DNA of 64,000 nt from Staphylococcus sp. NRL 16/872. Lineage in GTDB: Bacteria > Bacillota > Bacilli > Staphylococcales > Staphylococcaceae. Every line of letters begins with the position of its first letter. Position 1 is the first letter of the stretch. Made by a program: the position numbers and the translations under genes. Below are positions 35,170 to 44,159 of this stretch, piece by piece. Location of the stretch: the NCBI RefSeq assembly GCF_022815905.2, contig NZ_CP119327.1, positions 186,001-250,000 on the forward strand, in the 5' to 3' direction. A model generated the notes under the pieces. The model saw nothing but the letters and a program-made list of their open reading frames with translations. It searched no databases and was not told the origin of the DNA.

Positions 35170-36132
35170 CTATGCATGTGCGTGTTCTGGTACGTCTTTG
35201 AAGTTTTCTAAACGACGGTTCCATTCTTCATCGCTAATGTCATTTTTAGCTACATAGCGATTACGTGGATGTTTGGCACAATCGTATGAACAAGCGCCAA
35301 GGTATTTTTCTTCATTTTCCTCTGAAACAAGAATTTGTTTGTTACATTCTGGGTTAGCACAGTTAATGTAACGTTCGCAAGGAGTACCGTCGAAGTGTTC
35401 TTTACCGATCACTGTTTTCTCAACTTGGTTCACGTCTACACTAATACGTTCGTCGAATACGTACATTTTACCGTCCCAATATTCACCTTTAGTTTCAGGA
35501 TCTTTACCGTAAGTTGCAATACCGCCGTGTAATTGACCCACATTCTCGAAACCTTCTTTAACTAACCAGCCTGAGAATTTTTCACAACGGATGCCACCAG
35601 TACAATAAGTCACAATGTTTTTACCGTCTAATTGGTCTTTGTTTTCACGGATCCAATCTGGTAAATCTCTGAAACGCGTGATGTCTGGGCGAATTGCACC
35701 ACGGAAGTGGCCTAGGTCGAATTCGTAATCATTACGTGCATCTAAGATAACTGTATCTTCATCTTCTAATGCTTCTTTAAATTCGCTTGGTGAATAGTAT
35801 TTACCAGTTGTCACACGTGGATCCACGTCATCTTCTAAACCTAATGCAACGATTTCATTTCTAGGACGTACGTGCATTTTTTTGAATGCGTGGCCTTCAG
35901 CTTCATCAATCTTGAACGTCATATCTGCGAAACGTTCATCCGCATGCATGTGCTCGATATATTTATCTGTGTCTTCTTTCGTACCAGATAATGTACCGTT
36001 AATACCTTCAGTAGATACTAAGATTCTACCTTTTAAGTTGTTTGCTTTACAGAATTCTAAGTGCTCAGCTGCAAATGTTTCAGGGTCATCAATTGTTGTA
36101 TATTTGTAATATAATAACACTCTATAATCCAT
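35170..36132 (-). CDS. trhO: tRNA uridine 5-hydroxylation enzyme TrhO (rhodanese family)
   Basis: 320 residues with an N-terminal UPF0176 domain, a central rhodanese domain with active-site Cys ([17 protein letters not shown]), and a C-terminal Cys-rich segment ([27 protein letters not shown]). The family (YbfQ/TrhO) hydroxylates U34 of tRNA using oxygen. It starts at ATG 36132. It is probably monocistronic, with the STAR-like hairpin element downstream. Confidence 0.92.
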   Translation of the reverse strand: MDYRVLLYYKYTTIDDPETFAAEHLEFCKANNLKGRILVSTEGINGTLSGTKEDTDKYIEHMHADERFADMTFKIDEAEGHAFKKMHVRPRNEIVALGLEDDVDPRVTTGKYYSPSEFKEALEDEDTVILDARNDYEFDLGHFRGAIRPDITRFRDLPDWIRENKDQLDGKNIVTYCTGGIRCEKFSGWLVKEGFENVGQLHGGIATYGKDPETKGEYWDGKMYVFDERISVDVNQVEKTVIGKEHFDGTPCERYINCANPECNKQILVSEENEEKYLGACSYDCAKHPRNRYVAKNDISDEEWNRRLENFKDVPEHAHA

Positions 36133-36321
36133 TTTCTGTTTCTCCTCTTTTAAAAATCTTTTTATTTATCGTAAGGGCAGGCCGTATTCATTCAAATTGT
36201 CGTTCGTTTATCTTTTTATAAAAATCAACATTATATTATTTTACCAAATTTATAATAACTTTCAATATTTCAGTTTCGAAAATAGGACAACAGACCTAGT
36301 TGAGTGAGCAATATTTCTTTT

Positions 36322-36335
36322 TGAAAACGATTACA
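36322..36335 (+). promoter_or_regulatory. Predicted cre site upstream of drp35
   Basis: TGAAAACGATTACA agrees with the CcpA cre consensus at the conserved positions. It is 81 bases before the drp35 start, which suggests catabolite control. Confidence 0.5.
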
Positions 36336-36415
36336 TATAGTACCATAATATTAAAGTGTATATTAGAAATTGAGAAATTAAAATTTTACTTTTCAAAAAG
36401 GAGGAATTGTATCTT

Positions 36416-37393
36416 ATGTCAAACGAGTCATTACCAAAACTTACATATACAGGTGCGTCAAAAAGCGCAGTGCCGATTATTTCAGAAAGTGAATTACAAA
36501 CGGTTACCGCAGAACCTTGGGTAAAAATTTCAGATGAAGGACTTCAATTAGAAGGGTTAATCTTCGATAGAGATCATAATTTGTTTTTATGTGAAGTGTT
36601 TGGTGGCAAAATCTTTAAAGTAGATACGAAAACAAAAGAAGTGTCTACTGCATTCCAATCGCCAAAACAAAATCCAGCTGCAGTTAAAATTCATAAAGAT
36701 GGACGTTTCTTTACATGTTATTTAGGAGACTTTGAATCAACAGGTGGCATCTTTGCGACTGATGAACATGGTGATAACTTTGAAGAAATTATTTCTGAAT
36801 TAAACTCAGAATACTGTATTGATGACATGGTCTTCGACAGTAAAGGCGGCTTCTATTTCACAGATTTCAGAGGCTATTCGACAAATCCTAAAGGTGGCGT
36901 TTACTATGTGTCACCTGACTTCAAGACGGTAACGCCAGTAATTCAGAATATTTCTGTCGCGAACGGTGTAGCGTTAAGTACTGATGAAAAAGTGTTATGG
37001 GTTACGGAAACGACAACTAACCGACTTCACCGTATTCAATTAGAAGACGATGGCGTAACGATTGCACCATTTGGCGCTACAATTCCATACTACTTTACAG
37101 GACATGAAGGGCCAGACTCAGTATGTATCGATAGCGATGATAACTTATATGTCGCGATGTACGGACAAGGACGCGTCTTAGTCTTTAATAAACGTGGCTA
37201 TCCAATTGGTCAAATTTTAATGCCAGGTCGTGATGAAGGTAAAATGCTACGTTCAACACACCCACAATTCATTCCAGGTACAAACCAATTATTAATTTGT
37301 ACAAACGATATTGAAAATGGTTCAGAAGGTGGCTCAATGATTTACACAGTAGAAGGCTTCGCCAACGGACACAAAAGCTACCAATTCCAGTAA
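36416..37393 (+). CDS. drp35: Drug-responsive lactonase Drp35
   Basis: A 325-residue calcium-dependent lactonase with a six-bladed SMP-30/gluconolactonase propeller. Long stretches match S. aureus Drp35 ([43 protein letters not shown]). It is cytoplasmic and induced by cell-wall antibiotics in S. aureus. AAAGGAGG lies upstream; ATG 36416 is preferred over TTG 36407. The type I toxin locus begins right after its stop codon. Confidence 0.94.
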   Translation: MSNESLPKLTYTGASKSAVPIISESELQTVTAEPWVKISDEGLQLEGLIFDRDHNLFLCEVFGGKIFKVDTKTKEVSTAFQSPKQNPAAVKIHKDGRFFTCYLGDFESTGGIFATDEHGDNFEEIISELNSEYCIDDMVFDSKGGFYFTDFRGYSTNPKGGVYYVSPDFKTVTPVIQNISVANGVALSTDEKVLWVTETTTNRLHRIQLEDDGVTIAPFGATIPYYFTGHEGPDSVCIDSDDNLYVAMYGQGRVLVFNKRGYPIGQILMPGRDEGKMLRSTHPQFIPGTNQLLICTNDIENGSEGGSMIYTVEGFANGHKSYQFQ

Positions 37394-37424
37394 GAATAAA
37401 TAAGCGACAGCGTCTAACACACCA

Positions 37425-37484
37425 AAAAACCCCTCACTAGGACAAGTAGTGAGGGGTTTGGTGCTTGTAATGGAACTAATTTTT
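37425..37484 (-). ncRNA. Predicted antisense antitoxin RNA of the Fst-like locus
   Basis: On the minus strand a perfect TATAAT (37491-37496) predicts a start near 37484, inside the toxin coding region. The RNA would run across the toxin start and ribosome site and end at a 13-bp perfect hairpin (37427-37439 with 37447-37459) followed by TTTTTT, about 60 nt. This layout matches SprA1-antisense-type antitoxins. The -35 box is weak (ATACAT-like). Ends are predicted only. Confidence 0.65.
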
Positions 37485-37559
37485 TTAACTATTATAGCTC
37501 CTGTAATATCAGGATGTATTATTACGGTTTTTAAATATTGGTTAGACAACCGTAACTAA
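37470..37559 (+). CDS. Fst/PepA1-like type I toxin peptide
   Basis: A 29-residue peptide: a short N terminus, a hydrophobic helix with IIAPVISGCII, and a polar tail FKYWLDNRN. The IIAPVISGC core and YWL tail closely resemble the S. aureus PepA1 (SprA1) toxin and the wider Fst family. These insert in the membrane and kill or arrest the cell. The GAGGGG ribosome site (37451-37456) is in the 3' arm of a 13-bp hairpin, so translation should be restrained in the mRNA itself. An antisense RNA is predicted across the start. It is too short for routine gene callers. Confidence 0.85.
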   Translation: MELIFLTIIAPVISGCIITVFKYWLDNRN

Positions 37560-37727
37560 AAATAAGCGACATAATCTAACTTGTGTATATATTAACACTA
37601 TTGGTTACTTATTGCAATTTAAGAAATGTGTTTTATCCTTTGCTCTCATATTCTGTGAAACTTTTAGCTATATCCAGTATACTGAAGAATGAATATAATA
37701 GACACGTATGTGTGAAAGGAGTATATG

Positions 37728-39371
37728 ATGAAAGACAATTGGATGAAACATAAAGAAGATAGTCTTGTAGCGTCTTTTTATGATGCACAAACACCTGAAT
37801 TCCAAGAACAAGGCTTTGAAACTGAATTAGCTTTCGGTACAGCAGGGATTCGTGGGCAATTCGGACTTGGCCCAGGTCGTCTAAATCGCTATACTATCCA
37901 ACGTTTAGCCCTAGGCATCGCTAACTATTTACAAGACAAAGAGACGCATTCTTCGATTGTCATTCACTATGATATTCGTCACTTATCTTCAGAATTTGCA
38001 GAACTGATTTCTCAAATTCTTGCTTCAAATGACATCAAAGTTTACTTAGCAGCGCATTACAAAACGACGCCAGAATTATCATATGCCGTCAGACACTTAC
38101 ATACTTCTGCGGGCATCATGATTACAGCAAGCCATAATCCTAAAGATTATAACGGCATTAAAGTATATGGCTCAGATGGTGCACAATTAGATGAAGAAAC
38201 GTCATTTGAAGTCGCTAACTACATTAATAACTTGGAAGATCCACTAAAATTAGAAGTAGATTTCAATCCTACGTTGATTGAGAAGAATATCCATACTTTA
38301 CCAGATGACGTTTATAACACTTACATTAATGAAATTACGGATCTTGTCGGCGATATTCCGCAGTCAGATTTAAAGGTTGTCTACACAAGCCTACATGGCA
38401 CAGGTGTACCGATTATTCCCGATATTTTACAGCATCTACATTTTCAAAACTTTAACTTAGTTGAAGTACAGTGTAAAGTTGATCCTAATTTCAGTTCTGT
38501 GAAAAGTGCGAATCCCGAAGAACGCGACGCCTTTGACTTGGCCATTCAACAAGCTCAAGACGCTGACGCAAATCTTATCATCGCCACAGACCCTGACGTC
38601 GATCGTATGGGCTTTGTTGAACGAGATAAAGATGGTCAAAACCACTACTTTGGTGGCAGTGAAATTGGCGCATTACTAATTAAATATCTTATTGAACACG
38701 CGACGCTCCCTAAACAGCCGGTCGTTATCCAATCTATAGTTACCGGCGAATTGGGTAAACGTCTTGCGCAACAACATGGGGTCACTGTGAAGGAAGTCTT
38801 AATCGGCTTCAAACATATTGCCAAAGCGATTCGCGAATTTGACGATGACCAATCATTTTTATTCGCCTACGAAGAAAGTTATGGTTACTTAGCCGATGAT
38901 TTCGTGCGAGATAAAGATGCCGTCCAAATCGTACCATTAATTATTAAGTATGCGTCTATTTTGGAAAATGAGGGTAAAACACTTCACGACGCGCTAAACG
39001 AAATCTATGAAGAAGTAGGACACTATCGCGACTATCTTGTTTCAAAAGTATTTGAAGGCAAACAAGGCCAACAACACATTGCAGATTTAATGGCTAAAGT
39101 AAGACATCATATCCCTGACACAATCGCAGGCTTAAACGTCATCGCAGTAGAAGATTACGACACACTACAACGTGTAAACAAAAAAGACAATACAGTAGAA
39201 ACCATTACCTTACCACAAGCCAACGTCATTAGAGTCATCTTTGAAGAAGGCTTCGTTGCCCTAAGACCATCAGGCACAGAACCTAAACTCAAATTCTATA
39301 TCTCACTCAACGTCCACAACTTCGACCAAGTAGCACAAGAGATATATGATTATATATTTAAAGAGAATTAA
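37728..39371 (+). CDS. pgcA: Phosphoglucomutase / phospho-sugar mutase
   Basis: A 547-residue alpha-D-phosphohexomutase. The active serine loop is in MITASHNPKDYNG, the metal loop in TDPDVDRMG, the sugar-binding loop in FAYEESYG, and the phosphate loop in ALRPSGTEPK. It converts glucose-6-P to glucose-1-P for UDP-glucose, glycolipid and teichoic acid synthesis. ATG 37728 is six bases after AAAGGAG; ATG 37725 is the alternative. The ribokinase gene follows 12 bases later. Confidence 0.93.
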   Translation: MKDNWMKHKEDSLVASFYDAQTPEFQEQGFETELAFGTAGIRGQFGLGPGRLNRYTIQRLALGIANYLQDKETHSSIVIHYDIRHLSSEFAELISQILASNDIKVYLAAHYKTTPELSYAVRHLHTSAGIMITASHNPKDYNGIKVYGSDGAQLDEETSFEVANYINNLEDPLKLEVDFNPTLIEKNIHTLPDDVYNTYINEITDLVGDIPQSDLKVVYTSLHGTGVPIIPDILQHLHFQNFNLVEVQCKVDPNFSSVKSANPEERDAFDLAIQQAQDADANLIIATDPDVDRMGFVERDKDGQNHYFGGSEIGALLIKYLIEHATLPKQPVVIQSIVTGELGKRLAQQHGVTVKEVLIGFKHIAKAIREFDDDQSFLFAYEESYGYLADDFVRDKDAVQIVPLIIKYASILENEGKTLHDALNEIYEEVGHYRDYLVSKVFEGKQGQQHIADLMAKVRHHIPDTIAGLNVIAVEDYDTLQRVNKKDNTVETITLPQANVIRVIFEEGFVALRPSGTEPKLKFYISLNVHNFDQVAQEIYDYIFKEN

Positions 39372-39383
39372 GAGGTGTGACAT

Positions 39384-40265
39384 ATGGAGAGACAGATTTA
39401 TGTAATTGGTAGTATGTCGATGGATTTAGTTGTAGCGACGCGTATTGTTCCTGGAAAAGGGGAAACCGTACTTGGCGAGTCATTTTTTACGACGCCGGGT
39501 GGTAAAGGTGCCAACCAAGCCGTAGCAGCTGCACGTTTAGGACAAGATGTACATATGATTGGTCGCATTGGAAACGATACGTTTGGGGAAGACATTTTTC
39601 AAAATTTAAAAAATAATCAAATTAACGTGGAACATGTGAAACCCACGGAAGGACCTTCAGGAACAGCGCACATCACATTAGCTGATAATGACAATAGCAT
39701 TATTGTGGTGCCATCTGCGAATAATGAAGTGACTCCGGACTATGTGCAGGAAGCCTTAGCTTCTACGCAACCGGGGGACATTGTGCTATTGCAACAAGAA
39801 ATCCCATCTGAAACAGTGGAAACTGCCGTGAAATATTGTTATGAACACGATGTGATTTCGATTTTAAATCCGGCACCATACAGAGAGATTTCTGACGATG
39901 TGCTTGAACAAGTGACATATCTTACGCCGAACGAGACAGAGAGTGAGAATATGTTTGAAGGCGATGTAGATGGCGCTCTGGAACGTTATCCTGATAAGTT
40001 AATCGTGACGTTAGGTGAACTAGGTGCGATGTATAACAATGGCGTTGAACAAGTAGAAGTTAAAGGATTTAAACGTGAAGTGAAAGATACGACAGGCGCA
40101 GGTGATACATTTAATGGCGCGCTAGCAGTAGGTCTGCAGAAAGGATATGCGCTTCAAGAAGCGGTCACATTCGCCAACTTAGCAGCGAGTTATTCTGTGA
40201 CAGGTATGGGTGCGCAAGGTGGTATGCCAACCTTTGAAGACTTAGAAGCGGACTTAGAATTTTAA
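39384..40265 (+). CDS. rbsK: Ribokinase
   Basis: A 293-residue PfkB-family sugar kinase: GSMSMDLV, TTPGGKGANQAVAAARLG and DTTGAGDTFNGALAVG (catalytic Asp and anion hole). It phosphorylates ribose to ribose-5-phosphate. It is directly behind pgcA (GAGGTGTGA ribosome site), so the two are co-transcribed. No rbsD or transporter gene is adjacent, unlike the usual rbs operon. A good terminator (40304-40343) follows. Confidence 0.9.
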   Translation: MERQIYVIGSMSMDLVVATRIVPGKGETVLGESFFTTPGGKGANQAVAAARLGQDVHMIGRIGNDTFGEDIFQNLKNNQINVEHVKPTEGPSGTAHITLADNDNSIIVVPSANNEVTPDYVQEALASTQPGDIVLLQQEIPSETVETAVKYCYEHDVISILNPAPYREISDDVLEQVTYLTPNETESENMFEGDVDGALERYPDKLIVTLGELGAMYNNGVEQVEVKGFKREVKDTTGAGDTFNGALAVGLQKGYALQEAVTFANLAASYSVTGMGAQGGMPTFEDLEADLEF

Positions 40266-40303
40266 ATGCATTATTTTTGAAAATGAAAACGACATAAACT
40301 AAC

Positions 40304-40343
40304 GAAAAAACACCGTCAACTCAAAGATTATATGAGTTTGACG
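40304..40343 (+). terminator. Terminator of pgcA-rbsK
   Basis: AACACCGTCAAACTC-type stem: AACACCGTCA pairs with TGACGGTGTT, and ACTCA with TGAGT. No long T-run follows. Confidence 0.7.
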
Positions 40344-40402
40344 GTGTTCGCTTATGTTAGAGAGATTTTTTATAATGAGATTGTATAGGAAGGATGGATG
40401 AT

Positions 40403-40564
40403 ATGAATTTCGATATCTATGACAAAATAGCATTAGTACTTATTATTGCGTTCTGTTTAATTAGTACAGTGAATATGCCTCAAATATATGAATTGACTAT
40501 AAAGTTGGTAATTGTGTTTTTACTTATCATTAATGTAATTGTAAAACTTTCAAATAGAAAATAG
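40403..40564 (+). CDS. Small two-helix membrane peptide
   Basis: A 53-residue ORF starting at ATG 40403 with AGGAAGGATGG upstream. It has two hydrophobic helices separated by a short polar turn (NMPQIYEL) and ends KLSNRK. It lies alone between the rbsK terminator and the deacetylase gene. Good ribosome site and membrane character support a real gene; the family is not recognised. Confidence 0.5.
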   Translation: MNFDIYDKIALVLIIAFCLISTVNMPQIYELTIKLVIVFLLIINVIVKLSNRK

Positions 40565-40704
40565 GCAACTTATTCTCTTGGTTGATTAAATTCATGTAAA
40601 AATTTTGTTAAGTTATAATTGATACCTTATAAATAATATAATATTAATATATAATGTGGTGATGAATGGCATAAAATTTATACTTAATAAAAAGGAGAAG
40701 ATGA

Positions 40705-41853
40705 ATGGCTAAGAGATATTTACTTGGACTACTGACAGTTTTATTAGCAATTGTTTTATGTGCATGTCAATCTACATCACAATCACATGATGGGAAAGAC
40801 AAGAAATCTGCAGAAGATAGAAAAAAAGAAGAAAACATGTATGCGAAGAAGAAAAACAAAGACCAAAAAGATTGGGTTACATATAAGGGCGATGTTGCTC
40901 ATGTCTTCTATCATCCAATAATTGCAGAACCTAAAAAAGCGTTTACGGGGGATCCAAGCTCAGCTAAAGGGAATAATGATTGGATGATTACAGTTAATGA
41001 GTTTAATAAGTCGCTAGATGAGCTTTATAAACATAATTACATATTAGTAGATCCACATGATGTGTATGATTTAAAATCAAATCCAGTTAAAAAGAAAGAA
41101 ATTAAATTACCTAAAGGTAAAAAACCACTTATCTTATCTATTGATGACATGAATTATTATGATTATATGCGAGGTCATGGCTATGCTGATCGACTTGTAT
41201 TAGACAAAAATAAACATGTCGTATCTGAAACGAAAGGTAAAGATGGTAAAGTCACACAAAGCGAAACAAATGATATCGTGCCAATTTTAAATAACTTCGT
41301 GAAAAAACATCCTGATTTCTCATATAATGGCCAAAAAGGTGTTGTAGCTTTAACAGGTTATAATGGTGTACTTGGCTATCGTACAAATGAATTAGATAGT
41401 AAAGATTATGATAAACGTAAAGAACAAGCTACTAAAGTTGCGAATGCAATGAAACGTGATGGCTGGACCTTTGCGAGTCACTCTTGGGGACATATTAATT
41501 TTGAGGATACCTCATATGATCGCATTGTGAAGGATACAAAACGATGGGAGAAAGAAGTGACTCCAATTATAGGTAAAACAGATCTCTTTATCTTCCCACA
41601 TGGGGCACAAGATAGAGGATCACAAGGGTATAATTATTTAGAGCATCAAGCAGGATTTAAATATATTGCTGGTGTGGGGCCAAATAATTATACTATTATC
41701 GACAAAGATAGTGTATACCAAGACCGAGTGGCAATAGATGGGTTGAATTTATATCAATTTAAATACAAAATGAAGCCATTCTTAGACCCAGAAAAGGTAT
41801 ACAGCAAAGAAGATCGTAAATATTTTAAAGGTAATAAAGATTATGATTATTGA
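40705..41853 (+). CDS. Polysaccharide deacetylase family lipoprotein
   Basis: 382 residues. The signal peptide ends in a lipobox-like LCAC (Cys about residue 21), then a Lys/Asp/Glu-rich linker. The NodB-type deacetylase domain has LSIDDMNYYD (catalytic/metal Asp) and ASHSWGH (HxxxH metal site). It is probably an extracellular, membrane-anchored deacetylase acting on wall glycans or amino-sugar polymers. IcaB-like activity is possible, but no ica genes are near. It starts at ATG after AAAAGGAG; a strong terminator follows. Confidence 0.88.
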   Translation: MAKRYLLGLLTVLLAIVLCACQSTSQSHDGKDKKSAEDRKKEENMYAKKKNKDQKDWVTYKGDVAHVFYHPIIAEPKKAFTGDPSSAKGNNDWMITVNEFNKSLDELYKHNYILVDPHDVYDLKSNPVKKKEIKLPKGKKPLILSIDDMNYYDYMRGHGYADRLVLDKNKHVVSETKGKDGKVTQSETNDIVPILNNFVKKHPDFSYNGQKGVVALTGYNGVLGYRTNELDSKDYDKRKEQATKVANAMKRDGWTFASHSWGHINFEDTSYDRIVKDTKRWEKEVTPIIGKTDLFIFPHGAQDRGSQGYNYLEHQAGFKYIAGVGPNNYTIIDKDSVYQDRVAIDGLNLYQFKYKMKPFLDPEKVYSKEDRKYFKGNKDYDY

Positions 41854-41874
41854 TCATTTACTTTATTAATTAGG

Positions 41875-41918
41875 TTGAACTCTGAGAAGAAATTAGTTTT
41901 CTTTTCAGAGTTTTTAAA
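41875..41918 (+). terminator. Terminator of the deacetylase gene
   Basis: AACTCTGAGAAGAAA/TTTCTTTTCAGAGTTTTT hairpin with T-run. Confidence 0.85.
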
Positions 41919-42080
41919 TGTGCATTTTAGAAAAAGAGATTGAACATTCACTTATATTGCTGCAAAACATTATAAAAATAAATTATAAACAGCGTTCATT
42001 TTTATGTAAATATGTAATTAACAAGTAAAAATAAGTTATAATAAATTGTACTATATAAAAAATAAAAAGTAGGGAATAAC

Positions 42081-43232
42081 ATGTTTCAGAAAATAGTAAA
42101 GAGTATGGGAAGCATCGGTTTTATAGCTTTATTAAGTTCAACAAGTGCGCATGCAACAGAAACACCAGTCAATATTTCAAATCAACTCCACCCTCATGAA
42201 GTTAGCTCCATTTATCAACCAGATGGGGTTACGTTAACGACACAACAAGGACAAGTATTATATGATTACCAGGGAAATAAAAAAGTAGATCCTGCGTCTT
42301 TATCTAAAATGATGACATTATATTTAACGTATGAAGCAATTGATAATGGCAAATTAAAATTAAGTGACACTATAAAAGTGACAAAAAAATTCAATCATTT
42401 GTCTAACATGCCTAACTTGTCTTCTGTACCGTTACGGCAGGGACAAACATATACTATTGAAGAATTAATTAAACAAACGGCCTTAGCTTCGAGTAATGCA
42501 GCGGCAATCATTTTAGGAGAAAAAGTCAGTGGCAATACGTCAACATTTACAGATAAAATGAATCAACAAGCTAAAATATTTAATATGGATAACTCACATT
42601 TCATTAATCCTGCAGGTGCTCAAAATAATTTACTAGGAGAATTTACTCCTTCAAAATATAAAAAACAAGATTATCCTACAAGTACTGCAAAAGATATGAC
42701 GATATTAGCGCATGAATTAATCGCTCAACATCCTGAATTACTAAAGGTGACGCAATTATCTCAAGATACACAAAAAGGTAATACCTTTACGAGCACTAAT
42801 TTATCGTTAAAACATCAACCACTCTATTTAAGAGGTACAGACGGTTTAAAAACTGGGACAAGCGATAAAGGTTATAATATTACATTAACAAACAACTTAA
42901 ATCACTTACGTTTAAATGAAACCGTGATGAATGTTAAACCTTATGGAAACGATAATGCAAAATATAATAGAAATAAAATAGGCAATCATATTATTCAATA
43001 CTATCGCCAACAATACGAGTATAAAAAAGTGCTTTCTAAAGGAAAACATACGATAGGTGATCATACTTATGAAGTGAAAAAAGATTTATATGATACAGTG
43101 CCGAAAGATAGTAAGAAATGGACAATTAAAGTAAATAAAAATAATCAAGCTTTCGTTTCTTACAAGCGTGATTTTTTACCTAATACAAGCTACCCAAAAG
43201 TAGTTGTAGAGAAGAAATGGAAATTATTTTAA
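42081..43232 (+). CDS. PBP4-like D-alanyl-D-alanine carboxypeptidase/transpeptidase lacking the usual C-terminal anchor
   Basis: 383 residues with a signal peptide (cleavage likely after AHA). It has the penicillin-binding motifs SLSK (SxxK), SSN (SxN) and KTGTSD (KTG), then the beta-rich C-terminal domain of family S11. Its closest resemblance by eye is to S. aureus PBP4 (similar GTDGLKTG, LSKG...YEVKKDLYD segments). That protein continues about 50 residues into a membrane anchor, whereas this one ends at KKWKLF with no membrane helix. It is probably secreted or loosely wall-bound, a second PBP4-type enzyme. Confidence 0.88.
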   Translation: MFQKIVKSMGSIGFIALLSSTSAHATETPVNISNQLHPHEVSSIYQPDGVTLTTQQGQVLYDYQGNKKVDPASLSKMMTLYLTYEAIDNGKLKLSDTIKVTKKFNHLSNMPNLSSVPLRQGQTYTIEELIKQTALASSNAAAIILGEKVSGNTSTFTDKMNQQAKIFNMDNSHFINPAGAQNNLLGEFTPSKYKKQDYPTSTAKDMTILAHELIAQHPELLKVTQLSQDTQKGNTFTSTNLSLKHQPLYLRGTDGLKTGTSDKGYNITLTNNLNHLRLNETVMNVKPYGNDNAKYNRNKIGNHIIQYYRQQYEYKKVLSKGKHTIGDHTYEVKKDLYDTVPKDSKKWTIKVNKNNQAFVSYKRDFLPNTSYPKVVVEKKWKLF

Positions 43233-43252
43233 AACATTTATATTAATAAACC

Positions 43253-43357
43253 AAAAAGAAATTCTTAAAATAGAGATGTAGAATGTGGACAAATACGATG
43301 ATTTAACATATGTGTATTTTTCTCATTCCTCAACATTTCATTTAAGAATTTCTTTTT
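43253..43357. terminator. Long inverted repeat between convergent genes
   Basis: A perfect 17-bp repeat (43253-43269 and 43341-43357) encloses about 70 bases. Each arm reads into a T-run on one strand, so this is a bidirectional terminator between the PBP4-like gene and the TetR gene. Confidence 0.7.
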
Positions 43358-43373
43358 AATAGGTTTAATCGTA

Positions 43374-43961
43374 TTATTTCAATTTTTTCAAATGTATCTC
43401 TCTAGCACCACAAATGAGTGCTACAATTTCTGCAGTGACTTTATCAATTGACTGTTGTTGCCCTTGTTGTAACCAGTTTGTGATCACACTTAAGATGCCC
43501 CCAGTTAGAAATTGCCCATACATCGTCGTATCTACATAAAATTGCCCACTTCGTTTATCGAATTCAATTTGTTTTTTTACTGCTTCAAAGATTTGATCAT
43601 AAAAAATACTATAAACTTCTCCGTAATAATTTAAATTAATCACACTGCGTACGATAGCTTTATTTTCATGAATAAATTGTAGAATATCTTTCATTAATTT
43701 CTCGAAAAAACGACGAGGGTTATCTGGATTGATTTCTGGTAAATATAGCTCTCTAAAATGATCAATCACCAGACCAATACCGTAATTCAACAAATCATAT
43801 TTATCATTAAAGTGACGATAAAATGTAGATCTTCGAACATTCGCTTTATCGCATAAATCTTGAATAGTAATTTGTTCGAACGTCTTTGTTTGGAGAAGTT
43901 CAAAGAAGGTAGTTATTATAGCTTGGCGTGTTTTTTGAACGCGTAAATCTTGTGTATTCAA
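43374..43961 (-). CDS. TetR/AcrR family regulator
   Basis: 195 residues with an N-terminal TetR HTH (FEQITIQDLCDKANVRRSTFYRHFNDKYDLL) and a TetR_C_7-like C-terminal domain (DhaS/YxbF type). It starts at TTG 43961 with GAGGAG upstream. It is divergent from the oleate hydratase gene 198 bases away, so it probably represses that gene and itself, with a fatty acid as likely signal. This is inferred from the arrangement. Confidence 0.85.
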   Translation of the reverse strand: MNTQDLRVQKTRQAIITTFFELLQTKTFEQITIQDLCDKANVRRSTFYRHFNDKYDLLNYGIGLVIDHFRELYLPEINPDNPRRFFEKLMKDILQFIHENKAIVRSVINLNYYGEVYSIFYDQIFEAVKKQIEFDKRSGQFYVDTTMYGQFLTGGILSVITNWLQQGQQQSIDKVTAEIVALICGAREIHLKKLK

Positions 43962-44108
43962 AGTTGCTCACTCCTCATATCGGACATTTCTAACTATTTG
44001 TCACTTAAGTTACATTCCCTTCTTATTGACGCACAACAGGCACGCTTGCCACCCTATAATAAGGTCGAAGGGTAGATTAATTTCATAAATAATTACTTAT
44101 AGTTTACT

Positions 44109-44123
44109 ACTTTTCAGAAAAAT
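44109..44123 (+). promoter_or_regulatory. CodY-box-like sequence upstream of ohyA
   Basis: ACTTTTCAGAAAAAT agrees with the CodY consensus (AATTTTCWGAAAATT) at 13 of 15 positions, 37 bases before the ohyA start. Confidence 0.35.
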
Positions 44124-44159
44124 TTAAAAAATACTTTGAACGCTTGGGAAGTGAAATAA

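Larger units (their letters stand above)
37399..37580. repeat. Direct repeats flanking the Fst-like toxin locus
   Basis: AATAAGCGACA-N3-TCTAAC occurs at 37399-37418 and again at 37561-37580, 17 of 20 bases identical, on either side of the toxin gene. Paired direct repeats are a feature of Fst/par-type loci, where they add toxin-antitoxin RNA contact. Confidence 0.55.

Noticed and set aside
37334..37549. 71-codon minus-strand ORF across the toxin locus
   Set aside because: It is the antisense shadow of drp35 and the PepA1-like toxin, has no credible ribosome site, and the strand is better explained by a short antitoxin RNA.
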